From contig NZ_BDAX01000006.1 of assembly GCF_001612665.1 (NCBI RefSeq), positions 62,001-126,000 on the forward strand: a stretch of 64,000 bases of DNA, read 5' to 3'. The notes under the pieces were generated by a model, which searched no databases, was not told the DNA's origin, and saw only the letters and a list, made by a program, of their open reading frames with translations. Shown here one piece after another: positions 17,384 to 25,480 of the stretch. Source of the DNA: Nocardia alba NBRC 108234. Lineage in GTDB: Bacteria; Actinomycetota; Actinomycetes; Mycobacteriales; Mycobacteriaceae. The first letter of the stretch is position 1, and each line of letters begins with the position of its first letter. Both the position numbers and the translations under genes were made by a program.

Positions 17384-18748
17384 TCACAGTGAGAGTTCTT
17401 TGTCCGGCGGCGCTTCGGCGACCACCGGTTCGGCGGCGCCGACGACCGGGGTCGCCACCCCCGCGATCTGGCCGACGACTTCGTCGCCGTGATTTCCGGT
17501 GACCAGCTGCGAGTGCACGGCCTCGTTGCCGCCGCCCTCCACCGCGCGCGCCATCGGCATGCCCGCGCCGGCACCACCCATCGGCATCATTCCCGGCGAC
17601 GAGCCGCCCGCCGATGCCGTGGTCACGCTCGCGCCGCCGGCCGTGGTAGCGCCCACGCCGCCGACCCCACCGGTGGCGCCGACGGTGGACAGACCGCTCG
17701 CGCGACCGCCCTGCCACGGACTCAGCGGCGACGCCGCCGAGCCGACGCCGCCGATCGCACCGACACCACCGATCGCGCCGCCTCCGCCGCCACCGCTCGC
17801 CGCTGCCAGTTCCTCGGCGGATTCCTCCCCGGTCACGGAGATATCGGCGCCGGTGGTCGTCGAGTCGCCGGTGGCACTGGTCGACAGTGAACTCACCTGT
17901 TCGGCGAGCGAACCGAGTGAGGAGACCGCGGTGCTCGCGGTGCTGATCAACGGCGAGATCAGGCTCATCAGCTGACTCAGCGAGTCGCTGCCCGCGTCTA
18001 CGCCGGACGGCGCGTCGGTGACCTGGACCTTCTCCCCCGCCTGCGTCATCTCGCCGCTGCGCGCCAGCATCTCGGCCTTGGTCTCGGCGGTGATCGCCAG
18101 GCCCTCGGCCATCGCCTCCGTGGTCGCCGCGATCAGTACGGCCTGACCACCCGGCGTGAGCATGTAGAGCGGTGCGAGCGCCAGGGTGGCCGAGTAGCGG
18201 GCGATCACCGCGGTCAGCTTGGCGCCACCGACGGCGACGTTGCCCGCCGCCTGGGCGAGCACGGCCTTCTCCTGGGTGCTCTGCGTGGCGAGTTTGGCGC
18301 CGTCGGCCTGTGCCGTGGTCGCCTTGGTGGTCGCCTCCGTCGCCGCGGCGCTCTGCCACAGCTGCATCACCGTCTGCAGCGCGGTGGAGCCGAGCGACAT
18401 CACCGTCTCAAGCACCGAGGTGATATTCGTCAGTGCCTCAGCGGGATTGCTCGACGTGCCGGTGCCAGAGGTCGTGCCGGTGCCACCGAGCGCCCCGGTA
18501 CCGAACGCGGAAGCCAGTTCGGTGAGCGGCTGCATCAACGCCGTCAGATCGAGGGTGGGCAGCGCGGGCATTTCCGGCAGCTGGATGAACTCGGGCAGCT
18601 GCGGCAACTGGGGCAACCCCATCGAGCCGAGCACCTGACTCACCGGCTGATCCAGCATCGGCGCGAACGAACTACCGCGCAGCACCTCGAGCACCGTCGG
18701 ATCGACCGACGCCGCCACGCCGGCCGGATCTCCCCCTGGATACGTCAT
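17384..18748 (-). CDS. Putative ESX-secreted protein (EspA/EspB-like)
   Basis: 454 residues. A Pro/Leu repeat (LPQLPQLPEFIQLPEMPALP, about 44-63) is followed by a helical region (about 105-235) that is Ala/Thr/Gln-rich and contains a hydrophobic stretch (ATLALAPLYMLTPGG). The last 200 residues are Gly/Ala/Ser-rich with repeated GGVGAIGGVG units, then GMPMARAVEGGG, a methionine-glycine segment also present in the EspB-like proteins here. Its place between EspC-like and PE genes and its composition suggest a T7SS substrate similar to EspA/EspB. No enzymatic motif is visible and homology is only suggestive. Confidence 0.6.
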   Translation of the reverse strand: MTYPGGDPAGVAASVDPTVLEVLRGSSFAPMLDQPVSQVLGSMGLPQLPQLPEFIQLPEMPALPTLDLTALMQPLTELASAFGTGALGGTGTTSGTGTSSNPAEALTNITSVLETVMSLGSTALQTVMQLWQSAAATEATTKATTAQADGAKLATQSTQEKAVLAQAAGNVAVGGAKLTAVIARYSATLALAPLYMLTPGGQAVLIAATTEAMAEGLAITAETKAEMLARSGEMTQAGEKVQVTDAPSGVDAGSDSLSQLMSLISPLISTASTAVSSLGSLAEQVSSLSTSATGDSTTTGADISVTGEESAEELAAASGGGGGGAIGGVGAIGGVGSAASPLSPWQGGRASGLSTVGATGGVGGVGATTAGGASVTTASAGGSSPGMMPMGGAGAGMPMARAVEGGGNEAVHSQLVTGNHGDEVVGQIAGVATPVVGAAEPVVAEAPPDKELSL

Positions 18749-18750
18749 CG

Positions 18751-19062
18751 CTACTGATCGACCGCCGAGATACCGAGCGTGGACGCGCCGTCGGCGCCCT
18801 CATAGGTGGCGGCGGCCTGGGTGGCGGTCAACGCCGTACCCGCGTGCACCGCGGCCAGCTGGGCCACCGAGCTGAGGTGGTTGGCCTGCGCGTAGGCGAA
18901 CGACATCAGGAATTCCTGGCCGATCAGGCCGAAGACGGGCACCGCGGCTGTCATCGTGGCGGCCTGGTCGACCGCGCCCGCCTGGGCGACCCCCGCCGCC
19001 ATCGTGGCCGAAGCGCCCGCGTACGCACGAACTGCATCCGGAACTACCGCAACATGGTTCAT
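18751..19062 (-). CDS. EspC-like type VII secretion target
   Basis: 103 residues. A helical hairpin without WXG, starting MNHVAVVPDAVRAYAGASATMA; the VxPxxVRxYA opening is typical of the EspC/DUF2580 group. The ATG at 19062 has GGACG about six bases ahead; a longer reading adds non-coding-like sequence. It is adjacent to the EspA/EspB-like gene (2-base spacing), recalling the espA-espC pairing of mycobacteria. Likely an exported partner protein. Confidence 0.75.
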   Translation of the reverse strand: MNHVAVVPDAVRAYAGASATMAAGVAQAGAVDQAATMTAAVPVFGLIGQEFLMSFAYAQANHLSSVAQLAAVHAGTALTATQAAATYEGADGASTLGISAVDQ

Positions 19063-19162
19063 GGCTATCGTCCAATCTCGAAACAGCCCATGGTGTTTCG
19101 TTACTTTATCTACCCGTCCGAACCCGACACCACACAAATAGGCGGTGAAGATCAGCTGAATC

Positions 19163-19459
19163 TCACGTACCCGCCCGGTTGTAAGCCATGACCAGTTCGG
19201 CCCGCTCGCCGAGGGCACGGTGCGCGGCGGCCCGCGCGGTCTCTACCAGCTCGCGTTCGAAATCGGCCGGCGCCAACTTGGCGATCGCCGCGCTGAACTC
19301 GAGCCCGACCAGCGCGCCCGTTCCGTCGACCGTCACTGTCACCGCACCGTCGGGCGAGATCTCTTGCACCCGAATGTCATTGGTCGACTCGGCCAGGTCC
19401 TGCAACCGATAGAGCTGACCCTGCACCTTCGCGATCAGCTCGTCCATGGTTTCGACCAT
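19163..19459 (-). CDS. YbaB/EbfC-family protein (EspL-like)
   Basis: 98 residues. DELIAKVQGQLYRLQDLAEST, then SPDGAVTVTVDGTGALVGLEF, match the YbaB fold: helix, three strands, then a long helix. Small YbaB-like proteins such as mycobacterial EspL occur in ESX loci and support substrate stability. The YbaB family otherwise binds DNA. Initiator ATG at 19459; a second ATG four codons in would also serve. Encoded 20 bases after the upstream gene in the same operon. Confidence 0.75.
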   Translation of the reverse strand: MVETMDELIAKVQGQLYRLQDLAESTNDIRVQEISPDGAVTVTVDGTGALVGLEFSAAIAKLAPADFERELVETARAAAHRALGERAELVMAYNRAGT

Positions 19460-19479
19460 CGCCCTGCCCTCTCCGCTCG

Positions 19480-19839
19480 CTAGACCGACCGCAGCCAGCT
19501 GTCCGGCTCGGTGTCGTATTCCTGCTCCTCGACGATCTCCGCCGCCGCGACCTCGGCCTCGGTCGGCAGTCCTGTCGCCGCCAGCAGCGCCGGGTCGAAC
19601 CCGGCCTCCGCCAACTGATTACGCCGCGCCAGACCCGCCCGCTTGGCCGACTTCCGGCACAACCGCAGGATCTCGGCGGCCAGCTCGGCGGGGTCGCGGC
19701 GGACCTGTTCGCGATCCACCGTGATCCCCACCGGCAGTCCCTGCTCGGTGGTACGCACCACGATGGCGCCGGTCACCGACGACGCGCTGAACTCGGTCGG
19801 AAACTCGTCCACGACTCCCCCTTTCGGCTGCCCCGACAT
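19480..19839 (-). CDS. Small ESX-locus helper of unknown family
   Basis: 119 residues. The N-terminal half has FSASSVTGAIVVRTTEQGLPVGITVD, which looks like the β-sheet core of a YbaB-like fold; residues 50-75 form a basic helix (LAAEILRLCRKSAKRAGLARR), and the tail is acidic (EIVEEQEYDTEPDSW). Proteins of this kind sit next to YbaB-like genes in nocardial ESX loci. A partner role for the YbaB-like protein is inference; I do not recognise a named family. Confidence 0.55.
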   Translation of the reverse strand: MSGQPKGGVVDEFPTEFSASSVTGAIVVRTTEQGLPVGITVDREQVRRDPAELAAEILRLCRKSAKRAGLARRNQLAEAGFDPALLAATGLPTEAEVAAAEIVEEQEYDTEPDSWLRSV

Positions 19840-19841
19840 CC

Positions 19842-20624
19842 CTACGCCCGATCATCCCTGATGGCTCTGACAACTTCCGCGATCTGCGCGTTGATCAGCG
19901 ACACCACCCGCCGCCGATCGGCACCGACAGCCACCCGCGGCGTACCGGGCACCAGCACATAGCGACCGTCATCGGTCAGGTCGCGCCAGCCGAGCCGCAG
20001 GCGCACGATGCCGCGCGGACCGAATCGCGACCAGCCCTGCTCGATGTCGATGAAGCCGTCCCGATCGAGCGGCGCCTGCTGAAAGGTCACCGTGCGCACC
20101 GCGGCATCGTCGTCGTAGTGCTGAACCAGCGAGCGGCCGTAGGAGTGATCGAACTGGTCGTCGGCCGGTTCGTCGAGGCGGATCTCCTGGCCGCGGCCCG
20201 CTTCGGCCGGGGGCAGATGGCCCGCGACCACGTCGCCCAGCGACAGCGCGTCGTGGCGGGTGATGACGAATCCCTCGGAGTGGTACAGGGTTCGACCCGG
20301 ACGCTGGCGCACCAGGTACCCCACATCGCCCTTGCGCGCCGCGAGCATGCGCACCGAGAACGCGGGATCGGTGAGTCGCTCACCGCCGCCGTACCCACGC
20401 ACGATCAGCCGGATATCGGGATGGGTGAGCACCTCGATGATGTCGTCGAGCTCGTGCCCCCACCGTTGCCTGATGGTCGTCCAGTTCTGCTTCAGCGCGA
20501 ACTTCGCGGCATCGGCGGTATTCGCCTCACTGCTGTGGATGAACGGGTCCGGCATGTACTCCTCGTCGATGCCCGCCCACAGCGCATCGAACTCGTCGCC
20601 GGTGAATTCCCAGGTGGGCGTCAC
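19842..20624 (-). CDS. ESX secretion-associated chaperone EspG (copy 2)
   Basis: 260 residues, beginning TPTWEFTGDEFDALWAGID and continuing to RLIVRGYGGGERL, with a C-terminal FGPRGIVRLRLGWRDL. This is the EspG fold. The start is GTG at 20624, overlapping the stop of the EspB-like gene (GTGA). Because it follows an EspB-like gene and not a PPE, it may chaperone that protein. Compare copy 3 at 46282-47079, which has the same arrangement. Confidence 0.83.
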   Translation of the reverse strand: MTPTWEFTGDEFDALWAGIDEEYMPDPFIHSSEANTADAAKFALKQNWTTIRQRWGHELDDIIEVLTHPDIRLIVRGYGGGERLTDPAFSVRMLAARKGDVGYLVRQRPGRTLYHSEGFVITRHDALSLGDVVAGHLPPAEAGRGQEIRLDEPADDQFDHSYGRSLVQHYDDDAAVRTVTFQQAPLDRDGFIDIEQGWSRFGPRGIVRLRLGWRDLTDDGRYVLVPGTPRVAVGADRRRVVSLINAQIAEVVRAIRDDRA

Positions 20625-22372
20625 TGTTCCACCACCGGCCTCGCGACGATCGGCGCGTCGCCGAGCGCTTCGTCCAGGTGGGTCGTCGAATCGAGGTAGT
20701 CGGCCCGCTTGTGTTCCTTCTGCTGACCCTGACCACCGCCGGCGCCACCCATCGGCGACATCGGCATACCGCCCATCGGCGAACCGGCCGCCGACGCCGC
20801 GACGCCCGTGCGGAAGCCCTCCACACCCGTGGCCGATGCCCGAGGGAACAGCTTCGAGGCGCTGTCCAGACTGGGTGACAGCGCGGCGGCACCCGCGCCC
20901 GCACCGGCGCCACCGCCGCCCGCACCCGAGCCACCGCCGCCACCGCCGCCCTTGCTCGCCGCGCTGAGTGCCTTCTTGGCCTGCTCCTGCAGCGAACCGA
21001 GCGCGGTGGAGCTCGGAAGGCCCGCCAGGGCACTCTGTTCCGCGGCCGCGCTCGCCTGATCCACGGCCGACTGCGCGGCCGAGCTGGCCTGTTCGAGACC
21101 GGATTGCAGGGCCGAGGTCAACTGGTCGGTCGCCGACGAACCCGTCGACCCGGTCGAGCCGGTGGACCCCGTCGAACCGGTCGAACCGGTGCCCGTGGTG
21201 CCGGTGCTGCCCTTGCCCGACTGGCTACCGGACTGCAGTTGCGCCAGCTCCGCCAAGGCGCTCTTGAACGCGGCGGAGGTGCCTGCCGAACCCGATCCGC
21301 TGCCCGAACCCGATCCGCTGCCGCTTCCGGAGCCGTTCCCGTTGCCGTTGCCATTGCCGTTGCCGGTTCCGTTCCCGGAGGTCGGCGCGGTCGGCTCGGG
21401 CAGAGTGGGAAGGTGACTCGTGGTGCTGTTGAGCCCGGGGACGTAGGTATTCCACATCACCTGACGACCGTTCTTGGCGCAAGCCTCCTTGTCGGCCTGT
21501 GCCTGTGTGCCGTTGGGATCGGCGTAGCACCGGGGCAACATGAGCGCGGTCGCCAGGCCTTTGGAGGTGGCATTGATCCAGCCGACGGTGTAATCGAGTG
21601 CGGCGCCGACCTGTTTCGTCTGATCGACCAGCAGCCCGTTGGCCTCGTGATAGGCCGACATCGCCGACATGGCGCGCGTGGCGCCGCCCGGACTGGTCCA
21701 ACTCTTCTTGCTCGCTTCGACTTTGGCGTTCAGGTCGTCGAAACCTGTTTTGAGCCAGCCCGCCAGATCACCCCAATACAACGCGTGGTGGATCAGGTTC
21801 CCGGGAACCGTCGACAGCGAATTCATGATCGTCTGGAGTTGGCTGTAGTTGTAGCCGCCGGGGCTCTCCGCCTTCATTCCCGCCGGATCGAAGGTTTTGC
21901 CGTCGGCCAGGATCTTCGGCAGGTTCACCGCGGTCGCCACCGCCGGATATTGGACGACCGTGGGCGGCAGGGCCGTCTTCGGCATGCCGGCGCTGCGGCC
22001 CTGCTCGATCTTGGTGCGCAGCGCGTCCAGATCCACCTTGCTGCCGTCCTCGGCGCCCTTGTAATGCCGGGCCGCGTCGAGGAAGGTGTCGGCGACATTG
22101 TCGAGTACCGTCTCGTGCTTGCCGAGTACGGTCTTCAGCTGACCGGCCTTGTCCTCGAACTGCTTCGACAGTTGCCTGCCCGACTCCAGCGAGGAGAACT
22201 CGGGCAGGTTCGAGACCAGGTCAACTTGGTTTTTCACCGAGTTGACCCAGTAGCGCGCGTTGTTGGCGGCTTCGACCAGGTTCGGCAACGCCGACGGCTC
22301 GAGCATCAGCGATCCGTCCGAGGCCGCCGAACGCAGCCCCGCCCACTGATCCTGCGCCGATGGTCCCGTCAT
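20621..22372 (-). CDS. EspB-like ESX-secreted protein (copy 1)
   Basis: 583 residues. Residues about 1-310 are helical with a WTSPGG turn (about 225) that resembles the WXG turn of PPE/EspB-type hairpins. A low-complexity linker follows (GN and GS dipeptides, then TGS repeats), then Ala-rich helices, a GGMPMSPMGG motif and a conserved charged C-terminus (KEHKRADYLDSTTHL). The architecture parallels EspB and the 637-residue protein at 47076-48989. It is the first gene of the long substrate operon and overlaps espG copy 2. A structural or effector role outside the cell is inferred, not shown. Confidence 0.68.
   Translation of the reverse strand: MTGPSAQDQWAGLRSAASDGSLMLEPSALPNLVEAANNARYWVNSVKNQVDLVSNLPEFSSLESGRQLSKQFEDKAGQLKTVLGKHETVLDNVADTFLDAARHYKGAEDGSKVDLDALRTKIEQGRSAGMPKTALPPTVVQYPAVATAVNLPKILADGKTFDPAGMKAESPGGYNYSQLQTIMNSLSTVPGNLIHHALYWGDLAGWLKTGFDDLNAKVEASKKSWTSPGGATRAMSAMSAYHEANGLLVDQTKQVGAALDYTVGWINATSKGLATALMLPRCYADPNGTQAQADKEACAKNGRQVMWNTYVPGLNSTTSHLPTLPEPTAPTSGNGTGNGNGNGNGNGSGSGSGSGSGSGSGSAGTSAAFKSALAELAQLQSGSQSGKGSTGTTGTGSTGSTGSTGSTGSTGSSATDQLTSALQSGLEQASSAAQSAVDQASAAAEQSALAGLPSSTALGSLQEQAKKALSAASKGGGGGGGSGAGGGGAGAGAGAAALSPSLDSASKLFPRASATGVEGFRTGVAASAAGSPMGGMPMSPMGGAGGGQGQQKEHKRADYLDSTTHLDEALGDAPIVARPVVEQ
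21143..21380 (-). repeat. Low-complexity coding repeats in the EspB-like gene
   Basis: Two short tandem stretches: 9-bp-type repeats encoding TGS units (about 21143-21192) and 6- to 12-bp repeats encoding GS and GN dipeptides (about 21286-21380). They form a flexible linker and are probably prone to length change by slippage. Confidence 0.75.
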
Positions 22373-22463
22373 GAAGTCGACCCTCCCTGTCCGTACCGGT
22401 GTCGCCCCGCGCCCCGCCTGGCACCGCTACCACGACACCGCCGATTCGCACGGCTTGCTAACG

Positions 22464-22492
22464 ATTCTACGGTCTGTCACGTGAATTACGCA
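22464..22492 (-). promoter_or_regulatory. Possible promoter of the substrate operon
   Basis: On the minus strand, TAGAAT (22464-22469) has TGCGTA 17 bases upstream (22487-22492), about 90 bases ahead of the EspB-like start at 22372. The -10 fits TANNNT; the -35 is weak. Prediction only. Confidence 0.35.
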
Positions 22493-22547
22493 TGTACGGC
22501 AGCGATCTCAGCGGTGGCGATGGTCCGACCATCTCCGGCCATCGCGA

Positions 22548-23024
22548 TCACCAGCCCGCGTCGGTAGCCGGCCGCGACGGATCACGCGATCCGTCCTCGT
22601 CGCCGGTCGAGAGCCGTTCCCGCTCAGGCGAGTTGGGTGGCTCCAGCGAGGCTTCCACCGGCTGCGGAATGGCGAAACCGTCCATGTCGTCGACCAACTC
22701 GGTGATCTTCGGCAGGCGGGCGCGTTCACGCTGGATCGGCGCCATCAGCGCCTGTGTCTTGCGGGCCACCTCGACCGAGGCCTGCTGCGCGGCCTCGGTC
22801 ACGGCCTTGGCGATCTCGGTGTAGGTGAGGTCGTCGATATCGGGGGTGAACTTCGTCTCGATGACCTTGTAATCGGCGTTGACCGTCACCGTCACCCGTT
22901 TGCGCACGGTAGCGCTGGCGATGATCTCGGCGCGGTCCCGCTGGACCTGCGCGATCGCGCGCATCTGGATCTGGACTGTCTCGAGGATGTCCGCCATCTG
23001 GGCTTTGGCGTGCTCATTGGCCAT
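22548..23024 (-). CDS. YbaB/EbfC-like protein with extended acidic tail
   Basis: 158 residues. MANEHAKAQMADILETVQIQM starts a long helix, then KRVTVTVNADYKVIETKFTPD gives the YbaB-type strands, and a second long helix (AQQASVEVARKTQALMAP) follows. The last 45 residues are acidic and disordered. ATG at 23024 is chosen because the upstream in-frame part lies over the conserved 32-bp element. The gene is preceded by that element (23070-23101), which also occurs before the giant gene and the WXG100 gene, linking its expression to ESX substrates. Confidence 0.75.
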   Translation of the reverse strand: MANEHAKAQMADILETVQIQMRAIAQVQRDRAEIIASATVRKRVTVTVNADYKVIETKFTPDIDDLTYTEIAKAVTEAAQQASVEVARKTQALMAPIQRERARLPKITELVDDMDGFAIPQPVEASLEPPNSPERERLSTGDEDGSRDPSRPATDAGW

Positions 23025-23069
23025 TCCCGATTCCCTCCCACTCGCGAGCGTCGAGCCCGTCGCCTCAGC

Positions 23070-23101
23070 CGAGCACACCACACCTGCCACACCCACGCAA
23101 C
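23070..23101 (-). promoter_or_regulatory. Conserved 32-bp promoter-like element, copy 3
   Basis: On the minus strand it reads TTGCGT, 17 bases, TGTGCT, then CG. The half nearest the gene (14 bases) and the outer TTGCG block are the same as in the copies at 44222 and 46196. It is 46 bases upstream of the YbaB-like start. Confidence 0.6.
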
Positions 23102-23117
23102 ACCACAATTCCGGGGG

Positions 23118-24317
23118 TCAGGTCGCGAGACCGACCGTGTGGGTACCGGTCACACCGGCGAGATTCAGCTGGAACCAGGCGGAATCGACGTTGTAGACAT
23201 CGTCGGGAAAGACGCGGGTGAACGCCTGCCTGGCCACGGCCGCGCGCTCGGCGGCCTCGACCAGACCGGGGATCGCTTCCCGCTGCGCCTGACCGGCTTT
23301 CGCGCCGAGCAAGCCGGTCAGCACGTCGACGACGGTCCTGGCGTCCCACATTCCCGGGACGGCGGGAGTCAACGCGTCGGCACCGGCCGACGCGCCCCGG
23401 TACCAGCGCCCACCCTCCCACCAGTAGCAGAAGGTCAGCAGACCGTTCTCGGCGCGGCGGTTGATCACCGGCTCGGCGACCCAGTCCGGGGCGCCGAGGT
23501 AGAAGTCCGGCATCGGGAGGCCTTTGTTGTAGACGGCGTCGAGTTCCGGTGCGTCCCATACCCCGCCGGAGAGCACCGCCCGATCGCCGGGGAGCAGGCA
23601 CAGGGTGGAGCCACTGTGCTTGGAACCCTCGAAGACATGGAAGGCCGGTGTCACGCGTGGTCCCCACTTGGACCCGATCGCGACGAACGCGGCGGCGATC
23701 AGCGCCCACCGACGAGCCAGCAGATCGAGCGGCGGGAATTCCACGTTCGGCGCCGATCCGATCGCGATGCGACCCGCCGCGGTATCGGCGCGCGCCTGCT
23801 CGGCGGCGGCCAGTGGACCGCGGATCTGCCGGTTGCCGTGACCGACGTAGGCGGCCAGCCAGATCGGCAGCCGATCACGCGGATAGATCTCGATGTCGGT
23901 GCGGTACACCGTCGGTGGGAACAGTTGGTCGTCCGGGAACGGGTCGTCGCCGTAGTCGAATTCGACGGTCATCCGGCCTGCGTTGCTCAGCGTGAGCAGG
24001 TAGCGCCACCACGGTCCGTCGCCCATCGACGCGGAAACATGCCGGTGCTCGCGCAACAGATCCAGCAGTTCCGGGCTCGGGAACACCCGGGCGAACCGGT
24101 CCTGCTCATCGTGGAACACGACCATCGATACCTCGGCCGCCGCCGTCATCGCGAAGGACGCCTCGACCTCGGTCCAGCCCGGCGGACCCAGCGCCGCCAG
24201 CGTTTTCGCGATGCGATGGCTCAACGCGGCGGAGCGCTGCGTGATCTCGTCGTCGGCGGCCACCACCGTGGTGAGGGTGAATCCGAGATCGGGATCCCCG
24301 GCCAGCTCGTCAGCCAC
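23118..24317 (-). CDS. Possible YezG-like immunity protein
   Basis: 399 residues. The N-terminal half has GWTEVEASF, a segment FPSPELLDLLREHR, then GDGPWWRYLLTL and MTVEFDYGDDPFP followed by YPRDRLPIWL. The order Trp-rich start, LLxEHR, GDGPWW, FDYGDDP resembles YezG/DUF600-type immunity proteins. The C-terminal half (from about 190) has no family I recognise but contains YWWEGGRWYRG, which could be a second copy of the same fold. It lies 16 bases after the YwqK-like gene and two genes after the giant toxin gene, in the same direction, so an immunity role is plausible. The family call is tentative. Confidence 0.5.
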   Translation of the reverse strand: MADELAGDPDLGFTLTTVVAADDEITQRSAALSHRIAKTLAALGPPGWTEVEASFAMTAAAEVSMVVFHDEQDRFARVFPSPELLDLLREHRHVSASMGDGPWWRYLLTLSNAGRMTVEFDYGDDPFPDDQLFPPTVYRTDIEIYPRDRLPIWLAAYVGHGNRQIRGPLAAAEQARADTAAGRIAIGSAPNVEFPPLDLLARRWALIAAAFVAIGSKWGPRVTPAFHVFEGSKHSGSTLCLLPGDRAVLSGGVWDAPELDAVYNKGLPMPDFYLGAPDWVAEPVINRRAENGLLTFCYWWEGGRWYRGASAGADALTPAVPGMWDARTVVDVLTGLLGAKAGQAQREAIPGLVEAAERAAVARQAFTRVFPDDVYNVDSAWFQLNLAGVTGTHTVGLAT

Positions 24318-24333
24318 TGCGCACTCCTGTTGC

Positions 24334-25083
24334 CTAATCCTGATTCTCGCCGTGCCGCGCGGTCACGGTACCGGCCTCGTCCCATTCGGTTCGGGTGAGC
24401 AGCGCGCCGTCGGGGGCGAAAACGGTCTCTTCCTTGCGATTCCCGCCGGGGAACCAGGTGCGCCAGGTACCCACCTCGTGCCGATCGGCGTATTCGCCGG
24501 TGTAGCGCGGGGTCCCGTCTAGGTACCAGCCGCGGATCGGTCCGTCGGGGTAGCCGTCGGCGTAGCCGGACAGCTCGGTGATGGGGCTGCTCGGGGCCGG
24601 GCGGCGGAACTGCCTGCCGGTGAACGGCTCGGCGGCGTAGTACATCCGGCCCTGATCGTCGTCCCAGCGGAACGCGGGATCATCGGCCGGCACGGCGTCG
24701 GCCGCGATGCCCTTGCGGGTGCGCTCGTCCTCGAATTCGAGCACCTCACCCGCCGGGTTCCACACCGAGTGGGTGAGCAGCGTGCCCTCGATGTCGTAGA
24801 CGTCCTCGAGGCGGCGGGCGCCGTCGGGATACCACTCCTGCCAGGTACCCACGGGCCGGTTGCGGTAGAACTCGCCGTTGTAGCGCATGGTGCCGTCGGG
24901 GTACCAGCCCGTCCAGTCGCCGTCGCGGTCGCCGTCGTCATAGCTCCAGAACTCGCGCCAGGTGCCGTCGGCGCGGGTCTGGGTCACCGCGCCGCTGTAG
25001 GGCTCGCCCCGGTACGACAACCTGCCGGTCGTCGCGTCGATCGTCACATCCGGATCGCTCAGTTCGATCGGATCGTCACTCAC
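24334..25083 (-). CDS. YwqK-family antitoxin (MORN-type repeats)
   Basis: 249 residues made of short repeats with the pattern G-x-W/F-x-x-Y-x-DG, e.g. WTGWYPDGTMRYNGEF, WQEWYPDGARR and IRGWYLDGTPRYTGEY. These are MORN_2-type units as in YwqK antitoxins. In Bacillus subtilis YwqK neutralises YwqJ, an LXG toxin with a deaminase-like domain. Here the gene starts 22 bases after the giant gene that encodes a deaminase-like domain. This supports a toxin-antitoxin pair, by family knowledge and position; binding is not shown. Also possible: a general MORN protein. Confidence 0.8.
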   Translation of the reverse strand: MSDDPIELSDPDVTIDATTGRLSYRGEPYSGAVTQTRADGTWREFWSYDDGDRDGDWTGWYPDGTMRYNGEFYRNRPVGTWQEWYPDGARRLEDVYDIEGTLLTHSVWNPAGEVLEFEDERTRKGIAADAVPADDPAFRWDDDQGRMYYAAEPFTGRQFRRPAPSSPITELSGYADGYPDGPIRGWYLDGTPRYTGEYADRHEVGTWRTWFPGGNRKEETVFAPDGALLTRTEWDEAGTVTARHGENQD

Positions 25084-25105
25084 TTTCGAAACCTCTCCGA
25101 TCGTC

Positions 25106-25480
25106 TCAGACTCGGTCGCTGAAGATTGTCATCCGGCCTGCCGGATCGGCAACCACGTTACGGATCAGCAACCCGAGGTCCAGCTCGGGCGGGAGCGAAC
25201 GGTAGATCAGCTCACCCATCGGCCTGCCGTCGACCGCGACCGAGAACCGCGTCATCCGCTGCCGGGAACGCTCCCAGCCCACGTGCGCGGCCCAGGTGAG
25301 CTCGATCGGTTGCGCGCCGACCTGCACCATCAGCCGATCGGCGAGGCGATAGAAGATCACCGTCACCCCGCCGAGATCGGCGTAGAGGCCGTCGGCGCCG
25401 AGCTGTCCCGGCGCCGCCGGTCGCAACGCACCGGACCGCGGATCGAACTCGGCGGGCACGCCACCGCCATACGGACGGAC
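25106..25480 (-). other. C-terminal globular domain of giant protein, unknown family
   Basis: Residues about 6224-6347, after the Pro-rich stalk. It opens ERIVLIVRPYGGGVPAEFDP and ends VVADPAGRMTIFSDRV; it is mostly β-strand with a compact hydrophobic core. No catalytic motif is visible. Confidence 0.55.
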
